DNA from: Desulfotomaculum sp. | GTDB taxonomy: Bacteria > Bacillota > Desulfotomaculia > Desulfotomaculales > Nap2-2B | NCBI GenBank assembly: GCA_003485325.1 | Contig: DMZI01000053.1 | Location: forward strand, 1 to 41,162 | Direction: 5' to 3' | DNA: 41,162 nucleotides | In this document: piece by piece, positions 7,038-14,962 of the stretch | Numbering within the stretch: position 1 is the stretch's first letter | Layout: every line of letters starts with the position of its first letter | Notes under the pieces: generated by a model | What the model was told of the DNA's origin: nothing | The model's input: only the letters and a program-made list of their open reading frames with translations | The model's database searches: none | Translations under genes and position numbers: made by a program

Positions 7038-7606
7038 ATGGTGTATTATAATAATCAAAATTATCCCATCATGTTTACTAAAGCACAGGTTGATATAAGG
7101 AATCATATGCGTATGTTATGGGAACAGCATGATGTTTGGACATGGTCAACTATAGCCTGGTATTTGGTTTGCCTAATGTAGACGCCGTTGTTGCCAGATT
7201 GCTTCGTAATCCCGTAGATTTTGAGCATGCGCTGCAGCCTTTCTATGGAGAGAGAATTGCTGCGAAATTTCGGGATTTGCTAACGGAGCATCTTGTCATA
7301 GCTGCAGATCTTGTCAAGGCGGCAAAAGCCGGTGACAATAAGACAGCGGCAGAAGCAGAAAGAAAATGGTATGCTAATGCTGACGCAATCGCTGTTTTCT
7401 TAGGAGATATTAATCCTTGCTGGTCTCAGGAGCTTTGGAGAAGGATGATGTACCGCCACCTGGAATTGGTTAAAGCGGAAGCAGTTAACATGCTTACCGA
7501 GCAGTATGAGGCAAGCATCGCAGCATATGATGAAAATGAGATACACACTTTAGGAATGGCTGATGTAATGGCTGAGGGTATAATTAAGCAGTTCAATATA
7601 TGTTGA
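7038..7606 (+). pseudogene. Conserved clostridial protein of unknown function, frameshifted
   Basis: ATG 7038 has AAAGGG six bases before it and reads VYYNNQNYPIMFTKAQVDIR and on to TWSTIA, then hits TAG at 7179. The rest (FGLPNVDAVVARLLRNPVDF through EGIIKQFNIC, ending 7606) continues in another frame from about 7155. One missing base around 7150-7160 explains both parts. Joined, it is about 189 residues of helix-rich sequence of a family I recognise from Bacillus and Clostridia, with the hallmark HLVIAADLVKAAKAGD and ERKWYANADAIAVFLGDINP. Homologues are often mislabelled as kinases; the real function is unknown. A single-base error in the data is possible. Confidence 0.65.
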
Positions 7607-7733
7607 AAGGAGGATGTGCTAAATCAGGCCGGTTGACCAGATTATCCGCTCGCGGCTAAGCCCCGTTCAATTTTGCGCCATGTCGATCCTTTTTCAGAAA
7701 GGTTCCCTGTCCAGAGATATTATCGGAAAGTAG

Positions 7734-8207
7734 TTAAAAACGCTTCCACATGATCAGCGCGTCCTCGCCCGTATCGGAATAATAGCCCCTGCGCCGCCCT
7801 TCCTGAAAAAATCCCAGTCTTGAATAAAGGCCTTTTGCTATATTGTTGCTGGGCCTTACCTCCAGGGTCATTGATCCGGCCCCATGTAACATAGCCTTGT
7901 TTTCCAGTTCCCGCATCAATGATCTGCCGATCCCCCGCTGCCTGTAATCAGGGTGAACCGCCAGGTTGGTAATGTGCGCCTCATCAATAATCAGCCACAT
8001 GCCTGCGTAGCCGACTACCTTATCCCCGCATACGGCTACAATGTAAAAAGCAAAGTCATTAAGCAGTTCTCCGTAGAAAGCATATCTCGACCATGGTGTC
8101 GGGAAAGATTCCTGCTCGATAGCTATAATCTCGCTGAGATGATCGGCCCGCATTGGAAGATAAATAATATTTGAATCAGTCTTACGGTTGACTATTTTTG
8201 CAGCCAT
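7734..8207 (-). CDS. rimI: Ribosomal-protein-S18-alanine N-acetyltransferase family
   Basis: 157 residues, a GNAT fold. The acetyl-CoA loop is LAVHPDYRQRGIGRSLM; the end has LEVRPSNNIAKGLYSRLGF and a tyrosine-rich GYYSDTGEDA, all typical of RimI. RimI acetylates the N-terminus of ribosomal protein S18 in E. coli; in other bacteria the targets are less certain. The start at 8207 (GGAGG five bases ahead) is preferred to a start 40 codons earlier that lies entirely within tsaB. It overlaps the tsaB end by 16 bases, placing it in the common tsaE-tsaB-rimI operon. Confidence 0.88.
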   Translation of the reverse strand: MAAKIVNRKTDSNIIYLPMRADHLSEIIAIEQESFPTPWSRYAFYGELLNDFAFYIVAVCGDKVVGYAGMWLIIDEAHITNLAVHPDYRQRGIGRSLMRELENKAMLHGAGSMTLEVRPSNNIAKGLYSRLGFFQEGRRRGYYSDTGEDALIMWKRF

Positions 8208-8890
8208 TTTGCCTCCGCTTCCGACAGCCTTAGATAAAAAGGCCTCAAGCTGGAATAACTCCCCCCCTGACCGGCCTTGAACCTGCTTAAGCCAAGGTAC
8301 GCAACGCTTGCTCCCCTCGGCAGGCATAACCCGCCGGGTACGAAAAGCGCTGCGCCGGCAAGGTGTTCCTGGAAAACTTCTCTGTATAAAAGGGCGCCGT
8401 CTCCCAAAAGAGTTACCGGCTGCCCAAATTTTTTCAATTCCAGGGATAAATCAACGGGAGATATTGCTATCGGGCCGGCGGCGCACTGCAGGCCGTTTTC
8501 ATAAACAGCGGCGTAAACTTCATTCTTACGGGCTGTTATAACCGGACAGGTCAAGCCTGCACCCCTGGCCTGATAAAGACAGGCCAGAGCCTCAAGAGTC
8601 CCGATTCCCGCAACAGGAAGCCCCCACACCTGGGCCAGCGTCCTTGCAGTGGCCAGGCCTATCCGCAGTCCTGTAAAAGAGCCGGGGCCTACCGAAGCGG
8701 CAATCCCTCCCAGTTGGGCATGTTCGATGCCAGCCTCTTCAAGAACGCCTTTGATCATGGGCAGCAGGTTCACAGAGTGGGTTCGCTTGTTATTTATCGT
8801 CCTTTCGGCAACCAGCAGATCGTCCAGCGCTACGGCCGCGCTGGCGACGGAGGTGGCCGCTTCAATTCCCAGAACGTACAATCGTTCCAT
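8192..8890 (-). CDS. tsaB: tRNA t6A synthesis protein TsaB
   Basis: 232 residues, an ASKHA-fold partner of TsaD. Together with TsaC, TsaD and TsaE it makes N6-threonylcarbamoyl adenosine at position 37 of ANN-decoding tRNAs. The family signature VGPGSFTGLRIGLATA is at about 66-82, and the first strand LGIEAATSVASAAV is the phosphate-1-like motif. The gene overlaps tsaE upstream by 29 bases and rimI downstream by 16, so the three are co-translated. tsaD is not in the window. Confidence 0.94.
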   Translation of the reverse strand: MERLYVLGIEAATSVASAAVALDDLLVAERTINNKRTHSVNLLPMIKGVLEEAGIEHAQLGGIAASVGPGSFTGLRIGLATARTLAQVWGLPVAGIGTLEALACLYQARGAGLTCPVITARKNEVYAAVYENGLQCAAGPIAISPVDLSLELKKFGQPVTLLGDGALLYREVFQEHLAGAALFVPGGLCLPRGASVAYLGLSRFKAGQGGSYSSLRPFYLRLSEAEAKWLQK

Positions 8891-9338
8891 AATCCTCCAT
8901 CAGGCGGCAATACCATTCTCCCCGGGGAGCGAAGCTGAGTACCCGGATTTCATCCGCTTCCGGATCAGCGAAGATAGTAATGTCCAACCTGTCCTGCGGC
9001 AGCGCCTCCGCAACCTGATCAGCCCATTCTACCAGGGTGACGCCGTTTCCGTCAAAATATTCCTCGCACCCTATGTCGGCAAGCTCCGCCGGTCCTTTTA
9101 AGCGGTAGGCGTCAAGATGGTAAAAAGGAACCCTCCCCTGGTATTCTTTGATAATCGTAAACGTCGGAGAGTCAATTATATCCCTGACACCGAGACCTTT
9201 TCCTAGTCCCTTGGCGAAGACAGTCTTGCCGGCGCCGAGGCCGCCGCTCAGGCAGATTACGGCGCCTGCCTCCAGGATGTCGCCCAGGAGTTCACCCCAA
9301 AAAAATGTTTGTTGCGCTGACTTAGATCTTAAATCCAT
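8862..9338 (-). CDS. tsaE: tRNA t6A synthesis ATPase TsaE
   Basis: 158 residues, a small P-loop ATPase. Walker A is GGLGAGKTVFAKGLG (about 33-47), followed by DSPTFTIIKEY and the YHLDAYRL segment; LVEWAD is the Walker B-like strand. TsaE resets the TsaB-TsaD complex in the t6A cycle. It is the first gene of the three-gene unit. An inverted-repeat element separates it from thiL, so it probably has its own promoter or is read through from thiL. Confidence 0.94.
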   Translation of the reverse strand: MDLRSKSAQQTFFWGELLGDILEAGAVICLSGGLGAGKTVFAKGLGKGLGVRDIIDSPTFTIIKEYQGRVPFYHLDAYRLKGPAELADIGCEEYFDGNGVTLVEWADQVAEALPQDRLDITIFADPEADEIRVLSFAPRGEWYCRLMEDYGTIVRSGN

Positions 9339-9379
9339 ACTTTTTCCCTAGTAATTATTTCTAAAAATCAATTTGCTTT

Positions 9380-9557
9380 AGGGAGGTCAACTGCCTACGT
9401 GCTCATGTTCGCCTCTTATACTTGTACGAACTCGTTTACCCTCGGGCTCGGTCAAAACTCGGCGCTTATGCGCCTCAAACAATTCCCTCGCTTATCCTCG
9501 GGTTCACTCGTTCATTGAATGAAGGCTCAAAATCGCACTTAAGGCATTGACCTCCCT
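9380..9557. mobile_element. MITE-like inverted-repeat element, long copy
   Basis: A 178-bp unit between thiL and tsaE. The left end AGGGAGGTCAA then TGCCTACGTG matches the inverse of the right end (CACTTAAGGCATTGACCTCCCT) over about 22 bases with few differences, so the ends are terminal inverted repeats. Inside are repeated CCTCGGG/TCGGTC words and a small hairpin GGCGC-TTAT-GCGCC (9461-9474). No coding capacity. A shortened copy lies at 15748-15814, which shows that it is an interspersed repeat. Clear target-site duplications were not seen. Confidence 0.7.
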
Positions 9558-9576
9558 TTGTTGATGAACTTTCCCC

Positions 9577-10611
9577 TTAATCATTCCTGGCCTTGAAGTG
9601 ATCATATCCTTTTGCCTCCAGGGGAACGAAATAACCCTGCGGCAGTTCCATTGTGATTCCGGCCTTTGGCTGCACGATTTCACCGATGAGATGGCACTTT
9701 GCTCCTTCTTCATTAAAAAGGCGCTTTATGGTAGCGGCGCTGTCGGGACGGACGGTAAAAATCAGTTCAAAGTCCTCTCCCCCGTAAAGCGCCCAGTTAA
9801 GCGGGTCCCGTTTGGCGGCCACGGCCGCTTCCTTCATCCTCTGGTCCTGGGGGATAAGGGGAGACCTGATCCGGCAGCCGGCACCGCTGGCCAGGCAGAT
9901 TTCGTGAATTTCAGTGGCCAGCCCGTCGCTGATGTCATCCATTGAGGTGACTTTTCCCGTACCTCCCAGTAAGGCCCCCAGTTTGACACGCGCCTTTGGA
10001 TCGGTGTGGGCTGATTTTAAAAAACTGCCGGCTTCTGTTGAAACACTGATACCGGGGTTCTGATAAAGAAAAAGCCCTGCGGCTGAATTTCCGAGGCTGC
10101 CGGTAACAAAAACCAGGTCCCCAGGTTTTGCGCCGCTGCGGTAGACGGCCTTACCGGCGCCTACAGACCCGATCAGGGCAACGTTAATGATTAATTTGCC
10201 CGGAGATTTCACGGTATCTCCACCGACAATATTCAGGCCATATTCCTGCGCAGCGCTTCTTAACCCGGAATAAACACCTTTTAAAACCTCTACCGAAAAT
10301 TTCAAGGGGATTCCCAGGGAAACAACCGCGTGAAGAGGCTTGCCGCCCATTGCCGCAACGTCGCTGACACTCGCCACCAGCGCTTTGGCTCCGACCTGGG
10401 CAGGCTTTACATAGGCCATGGAAAAATGGACATCCTCAATAAGCATATCGGTGGTAAATAAAAGCCAGTCTTCCCCCTCGGCCTTTAAAACAGCGGCATC
10501 GTCCCCTATCCCCCTGATCACGTTGTCGGGATAAAGGACGATTTCCCGGGTAAGAAGCTCGATAAGTTTTGTTTCCCCCAGGGCATTCAGGTCCAAATGC
10601 CTCACCGGCAT
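9577..10611 (-). CDS. thiL: Thiamine-monophosphate kinase
   Basis: 344 residues of the PurM-like superfamily. It phosphorylates thiamine monophosphate to TPP with ATP. Visible signatures: GIGDDAAVL (about 35-43), FTTDMLIEDVHF, GGDTVKSPGK in the middle, DDISDGLATE, and YGGEDFELIF near residue 285. These form the Mg-ATP and substrate sites. It is last in the thiD2E-thiC-thiL unit, 27 bases after thiC, which fits stepwise synthesis of the cofactor. Confidence 0.95.
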   Translation of the reverse strand: MPVRHLDLNALGETKLIELLTREIVLYPDNVIRGIGDDAAVLKAEGEDWLLFTTDMLIEDVHFSMAYVKPAQVGAKALVASVSDVAAMGGKPLHAVVSLGIPLKFSVEVLKGVYSGLRSAAQEYGLNIVGGDTVKSPGKLIINVALIGSVGAGKAVYRSGAKPGDLVFVTGSLGNSAAGLFLYQNPGISVSTEAGSFLKSAHTDPKARVKLGALLGGTGKVTSMDDISDGLATEIHEICLASGAGCRIRSPLIPQDQRMKEAAVAAKRDPLNWALYGGEDFELIFTVRPDSAATIKRLFNEEGAKCHLIGEIVQPKAGITMELPQGYFVPLEAKGYDHFKARND

Positions 10612-10638
10612 CCTTTCGCGGTTAATAGTGAGCGCTGA

Positions 10639-11937
10639 TCAGCAGTTTTCCGGTCCTTTGCCCAGATGTTCTCCGACCAGTTTCATGGCGCAGAAATCTC
10701 CGCACATTGTGCAGGCCTCGATCTTCTCCGGGTTGTGCGCCTCCCTGCACCGGCGGGCTTTTTCCGGGTCCAGTGCAAGACTGAACTGTTTCTCCCAGTC
10801 CAATTCCTTGCGGGCTTTCGCCATCGCCAGATCCCAGTCTCTTGCCCCCTGTACGTTCTTAACATAATCGGCCGCGTGGCCGGCAAGGCGGCAGGCAATC
10901 ACACCCTCCCGCACATCCTGGACGCTGGGCAGTCCAAGGTGTTCTGAGGGAGTCACGTAGCAAAGGAAATCCGCTCCCGCCATCGCAGCCAGCGCCCCGC
11001 CGATGGCGGAGGTTATGTGATCGTACCCCGGCGCCACATCGGTAACCAGGGGCCCCAGCACATAAAAAGGGGCGCCGTTGCACAGGCTCTTTTGAATCAT
11101 AATATTCGGGATTACCTGATCAAGGGGAAGGTGACCGGGTCCTTCCACCATAACCTGTACCCCGGCTTTACGCGACCTTTCCACCAGTTCTCCTAATACT
11201 ATAAGCTCCTGGATCTGGGCCCGGTCCGATGCGTCGGCCAGGCAGCCCGGGCGTAAGCCGTCACCCAGGCTGAGCGTTACATCGTATTTAAGGCAAATAT
11301 CCAGCAGTCGGTCAAATTCTTCCAGCAAGGGGTTCTCCTTCTGGTTGTGCAGCATCCAGCCGGTCAGCAGGGAGCCCCCCCTGCTGACAATGTCTGTGAC
11401 CCGGCCCTGGCGCCTCAAACGGCTGATTGTTTCCGTGGTCACACCGCAGTGGACAGTGAAAAAATCAACCCCGTCCCTGGCCTGCGTCTCCAGCGTAGAA
11501 AAAATGTCATCGGCTGTCATCGCAACAATGCTGCCGCGTTTTTCCTTGCCTTCTACAACGGACTGGTAGATCGGCACCGTTCCCAGTGGAACAGGACAGC
11601 GGCAAAGGATCTCCCTCCTGATTTCGTTAATTTCCCCGCCAGTGGAGAGATCCATCACGGTATCCGTACCCGCTGACAGAGCTGTTTCCAGTTTTTCCAG
11701 CTCTCCCTTTAAACCGTGCAATGCGGTTGAAGTGCCCAAATTGGCGTTAACCTTGGTCCGCAGGCCTTTTCCTATTCCGCAGGGAACAAGCCCGCTATGA
11801 TTTATATTTGCGGGAATAACTATTGTCCCCGCTTCCACTCCCTGCCTGATCACCTCAGGGTCAAGCATTTCTTTTTCAGCCACTTCTTTCATCCGGGCTG
11901 TGATTGTCCCGGCCCTGGCTGATAAAAGCTGCGTCAT
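10639..11937 (-). CDS. thiC: Phosphomethylpyrimidine synthase ThiC
   Basis: 432 residues, the shorter form typical of anaerobes. A radical-SAM enzyme that rearranges aminoimidazole ribotide into HMP-P. The [4Fe-4S] ligands are the three cysteines near the C-terminus, in C-T-M-C-G-D-F-C (CX2CX3C as read, against CX2CX4C in E. coli). The core is well conserved: NANLGTS, MDLSTGG, the VEGPGHLP stretch and GPLVTDVAPGYDHIT. It lies 15 bases after thiE. Confidence 0.96.
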   Translation of the reverse strand: MTQLLSARAGTITARMKEVAEKEMLDPEVIRQGVEAGTIVIPANINHSGLVPCGIGKGLRTKVNANLGTSTALHGLKGELEKLETALSAGTDTVMDLSTGGEINEIRREILCRCPVPLGTVPIYQSVVEGKEKRGSIVAMTADDIFSTLETQARDGVDFFTVHCGVTTETISRLRRQGRVTDIVSRGGSLLTGWMLHNQKENPLLEEFDRLLDICLKYDVTLSLGDGLRPGCLADASDRAQIQELIVLGELVERSRKAGVQVMVEGPGHLPLDQVIPNIMIQKSLCNGAPFYVLGPLVTDVAPGYDHITSAIGGALAAMAGADFLCYVTPSEHLGLPSVQDVREGVIACRLAGHAADYVKNVQGARDWDLAMAKARKELDWEKQFSLALDPEKARRCREAHNPEKIEACTMCGDFCAMKLVGEHLGKGPENC

Positions 11938-11952
11938 TCTTCAAAACCCCCG

Positions 11953-13032
11953 TTAAATATTTTTTGTCATCTGGGATGAGCGGGTCTTTATAATCTCTTC
12001 CCGTAAAAATAAGGCTGCTTCCCGGATATCCGGGGCTGAAACCACCGCCGTAACAACAGCCACACTCTTTGCTCCGGCCGATACAACTTCTGAAATGTTG
12101 GACTTATTGATCCCGCCAATTGCAACCCAGGGCAGGTCAATCTCCCTGCTGACCTGCCTTAGGAGTTCCAAACCGACCGGCCTGGCGCCGTTTTCCTTAG
12201 TTTTGGTATCAAAAACCGGGCCTACCCCTATGTAATCAGCACCCTGCCGGCGTGCCCGACGGGCCTGCTCCAGGGAATGGGTGGATACGCCGATAATTTT
12301 CCCGGGCCCGAGAAACTGCCTGGCTGTAGAAACGGGCAGGTCATCCTGCCCAAGGTGAACGCCGTCCGCATCCACGGCAAGGGCTATATCGATCCGGTCG
12401 TTGATAATCAGGGGAACACCTACAGAACGCGTCAGACGGCGCAATTTAAGACTTTTCTCCAATAGCCTGCTGTCTGAGGAATCTTTGTCACGAAGCTGAA
12501 TTACGGTTGCGCCGCCGGAAATTGCCGACCCGGCCACTTCTACAGGGTCCCTTCCACCGGAATATTTTTCCTGAATGATGACATAAAGAGTATAATCTAC
12601 ATTGTACAATTCGTTTGCTTTTAATTCAACCAGCTTAAGGGTCATCTTCTTTTCCAGATCATACAGTTCAAAGCGTATTTGTTTAAAGCCGGAGCCGGCT
12701 GAAATTAACTTGGCATACTCTTCCAGTACACGCATAGCTTCCTGCGCGCGTTTAAAGTTTGCCAGGGACAATTCCAGAAAGTTAAGCCTTTCAAATTCTT
12801 TTTCTTCCCGGCTGTCAAAACCGACATCCGTTTGCGAGTCCCTGTCAGACATGAACTTACGCACTCCGCCAGGCCACTCCTGCTGAATTGACCGGAGCTG
12901 ATGCCGCATACTTTTCAGCCGGCCGGCTACAGCAGCGTCATTCAAAACAAAGCGGGCCAACTCCTCAACAACCCGGAGCCCCTCTCTGGCGCGGTTGAAA
13001 TTTGCGTCGGCTATCCTGTAAATGCTGAACAA
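11953..13032 (-). CDS. thiE: ThiD2-ThiE fusion (HMP-P kinase / thiamine phosphate synthase)
   Basis: 359 residues in two parts. The N-terminal ~140 (IYRIADANFNRAREGLRVVEE, then later an internal echo FKRAQEAMRVLEEYAKL) is the ThiD2 domain, a non-homologous replacement of ThiD that phosphorylates HMP-P to HMP-PP. Residues from about 148 on are ThiE, a TIM barrel coupling HMP-PP to the thiazole phosphate: VIQLRDKD, LIINDRIDIALAVDADGVHLGQ, GVSTHS, YIGVGPVF, and AIGGI. The start is TTG at 13032; AAAGG lies about 11 bases ahead. Having both activities in one chain explains why no thiD is needed beside it. A structured leader precedes it. Confidence 0.92.
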   Translation of the reverse strand: MFSIYRIADANFNRAREGLRVVEELARFVLNDAAVAGRLKSMRHQLRSIQQEWPGGVRKFMSDRDSQTDVGFDSREEKEFERLNFLELSLANFKRAQEAMRVLEEYAKLISAGSGFKQIRFELYDLEKKMTLKLVELKANELYNVDYTLYVIIQEKYSGGRDPVEVAGSAISGGATVIQLRDKDSSDSRLLEKSLKLRRLTRSVGVPLIINDRIDIALAVDADGVHLGQDDLPVSTARQFLGPGKIIGVSTHSLEQARRARRQGADYIGVGPVFDTKTKENGARPVGLELLRQVSREIDLPWVAIGGINKSNISEVVSAGAKSVAVVTAVVSAPDIREAALFLREEIIKTRSSQMTKNI

Positions 13033-13052
13033 TCCGGCAGCAACCTTTCATT

Positions 13053-13183
13053 AAAAAACCCATCCTTGAAGGAATGGGCTTTAAAAATCATATCCCTTAA
13101 ACAGGTTTAGGAATAAAGCCAGACTTTTTTCGAAGAGCCCATTACTCATCTTATATTTTAACAAATATTTTAATGTAATGGGC
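13053..13183 (-). promoter_or_regulatory. Four-arm attenuator-like leader before thiD2E
   Basis: Reading the minus strand, arm 1a (GCCCATTAC, 13175-13183) pairs perfectly with 1b (GTAATGGGC, 13137-13145). Arm 2a (AGCCCATTCC, 13071-13080) pairs with 2b (GGATGGG, 13059-13065) to make a hairpin followed by TTTTTT (13053-13058), an intrinsic terminator. Arm 1b can also pair with 2a through AATGGGCT, which would prevent the terminator. This is the usual geometry of an attenuator. The TPP-riboswitch core (CUGAGA and related) is absent, so the signal is unknown. Hairpin 1a:1b could instead just end the upstream gene. Confidence 0.5.
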
Positions 13184-13202
13184 ATTGCTTGTATATAAAA
13201 TG

Positions 13203-13568
13203 TTAGTCTTCCTTTTCAAAAAACTCTTTAAACAACTTTTCCAGGAAAACTTTTATTTCTTCAATGTCAAGAGGCTTCGATTTGCAGAACAAAGCCCCTT
13301 TTGCCATTGCCTCGCTGACGACCTCGTTTGAGATATACGCTGTCATGATGACAACTTTCGTTTCCGGTAAAATTGCCTTAATATCACCTAAAGCCTGAAG
13401 TCCGTTCTTTACAGGCATGCGGACATCCATAAAGACGAGATATGGATGGTTTTTTTCTGCCTTTTCAACGGCCTCATTACCGTCTTTGGCTTGAATAACC
13501 TCGTAACCCATATCCTCCATAACGGTTGAGAGTAAATGCCTTATACCATCGTGATCATCAGCAACCAA
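13203..13568 (-). CDS. Single-domain response regulator (Spo0F-like)
   Basis: A 121-residue receiver domain with no output domain. The acidic pair is in VADDHD, the phospho-acceptor is Asp48 in LVFMDVRMP, the switch residue is in VIMTAY and the conserved lysine is in KSKPLD. Similar stand-alone receivers relay phosphate in sporulation (Spo0F) or act by protein contact. The start is uncertain: the TTG at 13568 cuts the first strand (coding continues upstream as P-I-K-T-A-P-K-A-L), and the best-placed ribosome site, a run of G residues at about 13598-13602, would point to a rare ATA start near 13589. Confidence 0.8.
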   Translation of the reverse strand: MVADDHDGIRHLLSTVMEDMGYEVIQAKDGNEAVEKAEKNHPYLVFMDVRMPVKNGLQALGDIKAILPETKVVIMTAYISNEVVSEAMAKGALFCKSKPLDIEEIKVFLEKLFKEFFEKED

Positions 13569-13703
13569 GGCCTTTGGAGCAGTTTTTATGGGTCGGCGCC
13601 CCCTTAAAAAAACATCAGGAAAATACTGTATTGATTCGACAATAAACAGAATAATCCTCCAACCAGAACCATAATATACAAAATTTTCTCTGTTCGGCCC
13701 TGT

Positions 13704-14408
13704 TCATTTTAGAGCACAATTTGTCAACGCTTGAAAAAGTTTTAAAAAACGGGTATCTCTTTCCCACATTTCCTCCGGGTGGCACTGCAGGCCAAGAATA
13801 AATGAGCCCGAAGCGCCTTCAATAGCCTCAACAACCCCGTCGGAAGATTTTGCGCTGATTTTAAAACCGGGAGCAACATCACGAACCGCCTGGTGGTGGT
13901 AACTGTTTACCATTATTTCCGAAACCTGCAGGATCGATTCCAGCAGAGAATCTTTTTCGATATTTATCCTGTGGGTGGCTGCCCAGCCTGGCGCCTGCTG
14001 GTAATGTTTCAAACAGCAGGTGAGCTGGGTTTTTATATCCTGATAAATATTTCCCCCTGCGGCTATATTTAATACCTGGGCTCCCCTGCAAATTCCCAGA
14101 ACCGGAATTTGGCCCTTGATGGCCATCCTGGCCAGCTTTATCTCAAAAGCATCCCGCAAAGGAGTTATTTCCCCGCATTCGGGAAGCGTTTCCTCCCCGA
14201 AATAAAACGGATCCACGTCCTTTCCCCCGGAAAGCAGCAACCCGTCGATTATTCCAAGAAGCTCGGCGATCTCTTCCTCTTTTTCATAATTTGCCAGCAG
14301 GACGGGAACACCGCCGGCGGCCCTGACAGCTTCACAATACAAAGAGCCAAGGAAATGCCTCTGGCTTACATCATCCCAGCTGCAGGTAATCCCGATGACT
14401 GGCGGCAT
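13704..14408 (-). CDS. Class I glutamine amidotransferase-fold hydrolase (peptidase C26)
   Basis: 234 residues of the gamma-glutamyl hydrolase / PuuD type. The nucleophile is the cysteine of LGICRGAQVLNI (about residue 107), and the partner His-x-Glu is in LQCHPEEM. Early motifs (GITCSWDD, SGGKDVDPFYF) are typical. PuuD cleaves gamma-glutamyl-GABA in putrescine breakdown; other members act on different gamma-glutamyl amides, so the substrate is not fixed. ATG 14408 is chosen because AGGAGG lies eight bases upstream, against two bases for the alternative TTG at 14414. It follows ilvN by about 20 bases, probably in one transcript. Confidence 0.88.
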   Translation of the reverse strand: MPPVIGITCSWDDVSQRHFLGSLYCEAVRAAGGVPVLLANYEKEEEIAELLGIIDGLLLSGGKDVDPFYFGEETLPECGEITPLRDAFEIKLARMAIKGQIPVLGICRGAQVLNIAAGGNIYQDIKTQLTCCLKHYQQAPGWAATHRINIEKDSLLESILQVSEIMVNSYHHQAVRDVAPGFKISAKSSDGVVEAIEGASGSFILGLQCHPEEMWERDTRFLKLFQALTNCALK

Positions 14409-14428
14409 TTGCAATCCCTCCTGGGGTT

Positions 14429-14941
14429 TTACTGATCGTTTCCTTCCAAAAAGTGCTTGGTGGCGCCGGGGCCTCTGCTGATGGATACTTTACCGGTGCG
14501 GACAATTTCAACTATCCCGTGATCTTCAAGAACCGCACAGGCAGCGTTTATTTTTTCTTCCCCGCCGCTTAATTCGATAACAACCGTTTCGCGGTTTATA
14601 TCCACGATGTTGGCCCGGAAAATTTCTACAATGTCGACTATTTCCGAGCGGCGGGCAGAATCGGCCCTGACTTTAATTAAAACCAACTCCCTGTCAATAG
14701 AGCCTGATTTAAAGAGCTCCTGGACCTTGATTACATCAATCAGCTTGGAAAGCTGCTTCATTGCCTGATCAAGCTCTTGGTCATCGCCGTTGACAACAAT
14801 AGTTATGCGGGAAATGTCGCTATCCTCCGTATAACCTGCCGCAATGCTCTCTATGTTGAAGACGCGCCTGCTCAGCAGTCCGGATATTCTGGCCAGCACA
14901 CCCGGTTTATTAAGGGCCAATACCGCCAGGGTATGTTTCAT
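14429..14941 (-). CDS. ilvN: Acetolactate synthase small subunit
   Basis: 170 residues with an N-terminal ACT domain (about 3-75: LALNKPGVLARISGLLSRRVFNIESI) and the conserved ALS_ss C-terminal half ending in G-K-V-S-I-S-R-G. It regulates the catalytic subunit IlvB and mediates valine feedback in branched-chain amino acid synthesis. No ilvB, ilvC or leuA is adjacent, which is unusual because this gene normally follows ilvB. It sits between a HAD phosphatase gene and the C26 hydrolase. Confidence 0.92.
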   Translation of the reverse strand: MKHTLAVLALNKPGVLARISGLLSRRVFNIESIAAGYTEDSDISRITIVVNGDDQELDQAMKQLSKLIDVIKVQELFKSGSIDRELVLIKVRADSARRSEIVDIVEIFRANIVDINRETVVIELSGGEEKINAACAVLEDHGIVEIVRTGKVSISRGPGATKHFLEGNDQ

Positions 14942-14962
14942 TAAAATTCCTCCCTATAAGCT

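Noticed and set aside
10666..11676. Several plus-strand frames opposite thiC
   Set aside because: Mirror frames of a GC-rich conserved gene; no ribosome sites.
13033..13202. TPP riboswitch before thiE
   Set aside because: The conserved core words are absent on the minus strand; the arms present form a different structure.
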